Source: Streptomyces sp. NBC_01116 (GTDB taxonomy: Bacteria > Actinomycetota > Actinomycetes > Streptomycetales > Streptomycetaceae). Taken from it: a DNA stretch of 64,000 nt. This document shows positions 61,448 to 64,000 of the stretch, piece after piece. The stretch spans positions 5,193,501-5,257,500 of the forward strand of contig NZ_CP108644.1 of assembly GCF_041435495.1 (NCBI RefSeq), given 5' to 3'. The notes below the pieces were generated by a model. The model saw nothing but the letters and a program-made list of their open reading frames with translations, was not told where the DNA came from and did no database searches. Position 1 is the stretch's first letter. Each line of letters begins with the position of its first letter. Both the position numbers and the translations under genes were made by a program.

Positions 61448-61985
61448 GACCGTTCCGGAGACAGCGGGGACGACCGCTCCCGAGCCCGCCGGGGCCCTCC
61501 CCGAGGCCGTGACGGTGACGCTCACCGTCACCTCGCCCGAACAGATGCAGGGCCTGGGCCGCCGGCTCGCCCGGGTGCTGGCCCCCGGCGACCTGGTCAT
61601 GCTCACCGGGGAGCTGGGCGCCGGGAAGACGACGCTGACCCGGGGCCTCGGTGAGGGCCTCGGCGTGCGCGGCGCGGTCACCTCGCCCACCTTCGTCATC
61701 GCCCGCGTCCACCCCTCGCTGACCGGGGGCCCCGCCCTGGTCCACGTCGACGCGTACCGCCTGGGCGGCGGGCTCGACGAGATGGAGGACCTGGACCTCG
61801 ACGTGTCGCTGCCGGAGTCGGTGGTGGTCGTGGAGTGGGGCGACGGCAAGGTCGAGGAGCTGGCCGACGACCGCCTGCGGGTCCTCATCGACCGCGCGAC
61901 GGGCGACACCGAGGACGAGCGGCGCGAGGTGACCCTGGTCGGCATCGGTGCGCGCTGGGCGGGGCTGCGGGCGGACCTGGAGTGA
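61416..61985 (+). CDS. tsaE: tRNA t6A synthesis ATPase TsaE
   Basis: A 189-aa protein from ATG 61416 (TTG 61407 is three codons upstream). The first about 40 residues are a disordered extension. The P-loop is GELGAGKTT, with SPTFVIARVHP and HVDAYRLGG as further motifs. It works with TsaB and TsaD to transfer threonylcarbamoyl to A37 of ANN-decoding tRNAs. tsaB lies 1.1 kb downstream, with two unrelated genes between them. Confidence 0.95.
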   Translation: MEAPHSGPAAETVPETAGTTAPEPAGALPEAVTVTLTVTSPEQMQGLGRRLARVLAPGDLVMLTGELGAGKTTLTRGLGEGLGVRGAVTSPTFVIARVHPSLTGGPALVHVDAYRLGGGLDEMEDLDLDVSLPESVVVVEWGDGKVEELADDRLRVLIDRATGDTEDERREVTLVGIGARWAGLRADLE

Positions 61986-62066
61986 GGCTCCGGGAGTAGC
62001 CTTCCCGACAAGGCGTCGGTAAATTGTTGCGTCCGGACCCGTGGTCGTGGTCACATGGGTACGAGG

Positions 62067-62085
62067 TGTGGTTAGGCTTACCTAA
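62067..62085. promoter_or_regulatory. Iron-box-like operator
   Basis: TGTGGTTAGGCTTACCTAA matches the 19-bp DmdR/IdeR consensus, as I recall it, at about 16 positions. It also forms 9-bp perfect arms, GTGGTTAGG/CCTAACCAC (62068-62089). It lies 35 nt before the start of a 63-aa ORF, where a TAGGCT -10 box would overlap it. Confidence 0.75.
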
Positions 62086-62119
62086 CCACGCCCTCCACCG
62101 GAGCATCAAGGAGGCATCC

Positions 62120-62311
62120 ATGCCGACGCCCGAGCGCGCAGCGCAGCCGCGACCGACTCCGTCCGCCCTGTCGATGAAAGCCCTGCTGGCCTCGTGTGCC
62201 GCGGCCACCGCGATCTCCACCCCGCCGAACGACGAGGCGGCGGAGGAGGACGGCACGGACGCCCGCGCCGTGGTTCCCCCGCCGGCCAGGCGCGGCCCCA
62301 GGGCCGCCTGA
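62120..62311 (+). CDS. Small hypothetical protein with strong RBS
   Basis: A 63-aa protein. AAGGAGG ends 5-6 nt before ATG 62120. It has a basic Pro-rich start, a short hydrophobic stretch (ALSMKALLASCAAATAIS), an acidic stretch (NDEAAEEDGTD) and a Pro/Arg end. I do not recognise it. The single Cys in LLASC is not followed by a convincing lipobox context. The iron-box-like site upstream suggests control by iron. The strong RBS is the main support that it is real. Confidence 0.6.
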   Translation: MPTPERAAQPRPTPSALSMKALLASCAAATAISTPPNDEAAEEDGTDARAVVPPPARRGPRAA

Positions 62312-62398
62312 GGGCCGAAAGCCCCGGGACCGAGGCGGCAAGGCCCCGGTCCGAGGAGGAAGGCCCCGGCCCGAGGCCCTACGGGACGGCGACGGGCC

Positions 62399-62962
62399 CT
62401 ACGGGACGACGACGACCTTCGCGCCGACCGTCGCGAAGGTCCACATCGCGTTGCCGTCCGCGCGCTTCATCCGGACGCCGCCGGTCTTCGACGTCGGGTC
62501 CGGGCTGGCCATCGAGCCGTCCTGCGCCGCGCTGAAGCCGATCGCCACCTCGTCCACGTTCGCGAAGCGGACCACGTGCTCGATCGGGACGCCGTCCGAG
62601 CCCTGGACCGTGCCCGAGCGCGAGGTGACCTTGTGGACCCCGGGCGGCGGGCTGACCGGGCTCGGCATCACGGTGAAGGTGCGGATCGCCTCGTTGCCCT
62701 CGTCGACCAGCCACACCCGGCGGTCCTTCAGCGCGTAGACCACGCGCTCGCCCCTGCCGGACGCGGCCGGGACCGCCAGCGGGTCGGCCTCGGGCTTCGG
62801 CTTGGCGGAGGGCTGGGCCGAGGCGGAGGCGGAGGGCTTCTTGCTCGGCGTGGACGCCACCGAGGCGGGTGCGTTCGCCGAGGCCTGGTAGGCGAGGAAG
62901 GCGACCGCGGCGACCGCCGCCGCAGTGAGCCCGGCCACGATTCCCGAGCTTCCCCTAGCCAC
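62399..62962 (-). CDS. Exported protein resembling a degenerate L,D-transpeptidase
   Basis: A 187-aa protein from GTG 62962, with AAAGGGGAT about 7 nt upstream (ATG 63004 is possible). It has one N-terminal hydrophobic helix (SGIVAGLTAAAVAAVAFLAY) and a Lys/Pro/Ser/Ala-rich spacer. A domain of about 110 residues (VVYALKDRRVWLVDEGNEAI) ends GGVRMKRADGNAMWTFATV. The end parallels the YkuD SHGCVRM motif, but the catalytic Cys and its His are absent. It is therefore probably not a transpeptidase; binding of the cell wall is possible. It faces the small ORF and is divergent from tsaB. Confidence 0.75.
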   Translation of the reverse strand: MARGSSGIVAGLTAAAVAAVAFLAYQASANAPASVASTPSKKPSASASAQPSAKPKPEADPLAVPAASGRGERVVYALKDRRVWLVDEGNEAIRTFTVMPSPVSPPPGVHKVTSRSGTVQGSDGVPIEHVVRFANVDEVAIGFSAAQDGSMASPDPTSKTGGVRMKRADGNAMWTFATVGAKVVVVP

Positions 62963-63114
62963 CGTGAAATCCCCTTTCGACTGCCGTTGCCGCATGTCGT
63001 ACAAGCGTTTACGTCGTACCCGCGGATACCCGGTGACGGTAGCAGCAGGGAGCGGGCGGGCCGGGACGCCGTACGGACGCCGTAACGCCGTCGGCGGAGC
63101 CGTAGGCTGTTTGC

Positions 63115-63777
63115 GTGCTCTTGCTCGCCATGGATACCGCCACGCCCGCCGTCACCGTCGCCCTGCACGACGGCACGTCCGTCATCGCCTCCTCCGGGCA
63201 GGTCGACGCCCGCAGGCACGGGGAGCTGCTGCTCCCCGCCGTCGACCGGGTCCTCGCCGAGGCCGGGACGGGGCTCGACGCCGTGACGGACGTGGTCGTG
63301 GGCGTCGGCCCCGGCCCGTACACCGGCCTGCGGGTCGGCCTGGTCACCGCCGCCACCTTCGGCTCCGCCCTCTCCGTGCCGGTCCACGGCCTGTGCACCC
63401 TGGACGGCCTCGCGTACGCCGCCGGACTGGAGGGCCTCCAGGGGCCGTTCGCCGTGGCGACCGACGCGCGCCGCAAGGAGGTCTACTGGGCGCGGTACGA
63501 GGACGCCCGCACCCGTTCGGGCGAACCTGCCGTCGACCGGCCCGCCGACATCGCCGGGGCGCTCGCCGGGCTCCCCGTGGTCGGCGCGGGCGCGGTGCTC
63601 TACCCGGACGCCTTCCCGGACGCGCGCGGCCCCGAGCACGTATCCGCCGGGGCGCTCGCCGGGCTCGCCGCCGAACGCCTCGCCGCCGGACAGGAGCTCC
63701 TGGAGCCCCGGCCGCTCTATCTGCGCAGGCCCGACGCGCAGGTCCCGAAGAACTACAAGGTGGTCACCCCCACGTGA
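63115..63777 (+). CDS. tsaB: tRNA t6A synthesis protein TsaB
   Basis: A 220-aa ASKHA-fold protein with a GTG start. MLLLAMDTATPAVTVALHD and GVGPGPYTGLRVGLVTAATF are typical. It is the non-catalytic partner of TsaD and TsaE in t6A synthesis. The stop overlaps the rimI start by 4 nt (GTGA). Confidence 0.95.
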   Translation: MLLLAMDTATPAVTVALHDGTSVIASSGQVDARRHGELLLPAVDRVLAEAGTGLDAVTDVVVGVGPGPYTGLRVGLVTAATFGSALSVPVHGLCTLDGLAYAAGLEGLQGPFAVATDARRKEVYWARYEDARTRSGEPAVDRPADIAGALAGLPVVGAGAVLYPDAFPDARGPEHVSAGALAGLAAERLAAGQELLEPRPLYLRRPDAQVPKNYKVVTPT

Positions 63778-64000
63778 GCACCGCCACCGCCGCCGTACTG
63801 CGCGAGATGCGCTGGTGGGACATCGCGCCGGTGCTCGAACTCGAACACGCGCTGTTCCCGGACGACGCCTGGTCGCCCGGCATGTTCTGGTCCGAGCTGG
63901 CCCACGCGCGCGGCCCCGGCGCCACCCGCCACTACGTCGTCGCCGAGGACCCCGCCGGGCGGATCGTCGGCTACGCCGGGCTCGCCGCCCTCGGCGACCT
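63774..64000 (+). CDS. rimI: Ribosomal-protein S18 N-acetyltransferase RimI, partial
   Basis: The first 75 codons of a GNAT acetyltransferase from GTG 63774, truncated by the window edge. It begins VSTATAAVLREMRWWDIAPV and continues LELEHALFPDDAWSPGMFWS and VGYAGLAALGD. RimI acetylates the S18 N terminus in E. coli. The tsaB-rimI order, usually followed by tsaD, supports the call. Confidence 0.92.
   Translation, partial: MSTATAAVLREMRWWDIAPVLELEHALFPDDAWSPGMFWSELAHARGPGATRHYVVAEDPAGRIVGYAGLAALGD

Overview
The window is high-GC actinobacterial chromosome, almost certainly Streptomyces. The signs are many GTG starts, strong third-position GC, Streptomyces-type r-protein extensions, DUF397/DUF5753 regulator pairs, and a single in-frame TTA leucine codon noticed. 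No rRNA or tRNA gene, transposase, integrase or CRISPR array was found.

Layout. (1) 1-3.9 kb is an accessory left end: a phage tail-terminator-like protein, a small unknown protein, a zinc-ribbon + HTH pair divergent from an XRE repressor with palindromic operators between them, and a TTA-containing hypothetical gene. (2) 3.95-8.6 kb is the str operon (rpsL-rpsG-fusA-tuf). (3) 8.6-12.3 kb holds only three genes (membrane protein, secreted trypsin-like protease, exported PIG-L deacetylase). (4) 12.5-22.6 kb is the fused S10 + spc ribosomal cluster (rpsJ to rplO), closed by a UUCG terminator. (5) 22.8-29.45 kb is secY-adk-map-infA-rpmJ-rpsM-rpsK-rpoA-rplQ. (6) 29.5-36.9 kb is truA, two membrane or exported hypotheticals, an ABC-F ATPase, a GC-rich repeat array, rplM-rpsI and glmM. 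(7) 37-44.8 kb is mostly minus strand: PP2C phosphatase, DUF389 protein, coaA, an ECF sigma factor with its putative anti-sigma partner, an M16 peptidase and a helical unknown. (8) 45-54.6 kb is accessory and regulatory: the DUF397/XRE/HATPase triad, an HTH protein, MarR + epoxide hydrolase, an ECF42-type sigma with its DGPF partner, an M14 carboxypeptidase and VapBC. (9) 54.7-64 kb is glmS-acpS-nnr-DUF488-alr-hydrolase-tsaE, a possibly iron-regulated small ORF, a degenerate YkuD-like protein, tsaB and the start of rimI.

The core genes form the translation machinery, RNA polymerase alpha, Sec export, amino-sugar and cell-wall precursor supply (glmM, glmS, alr), CoA/ACP activation (coaA, acpS), NAD(P)HX repair (nnr) and the t6A-tRNA genes. 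Accessory modules sit at operon boundaries and mostly carry their own regulators and short palindromic operators. The most interesting non-gene signals are a near-identical hairpin in the rpsL and rpsJ leaders, a perfect 24-bp palindrome between marR and the epoxide hydrolase, a sequence fitting the ECF42 promoter, an iron-box-like site before a 63-aa ORF, a five-copy GC-rich repeat array, and several fresh tandem duplications, one of which duplicates the tail of acpS.
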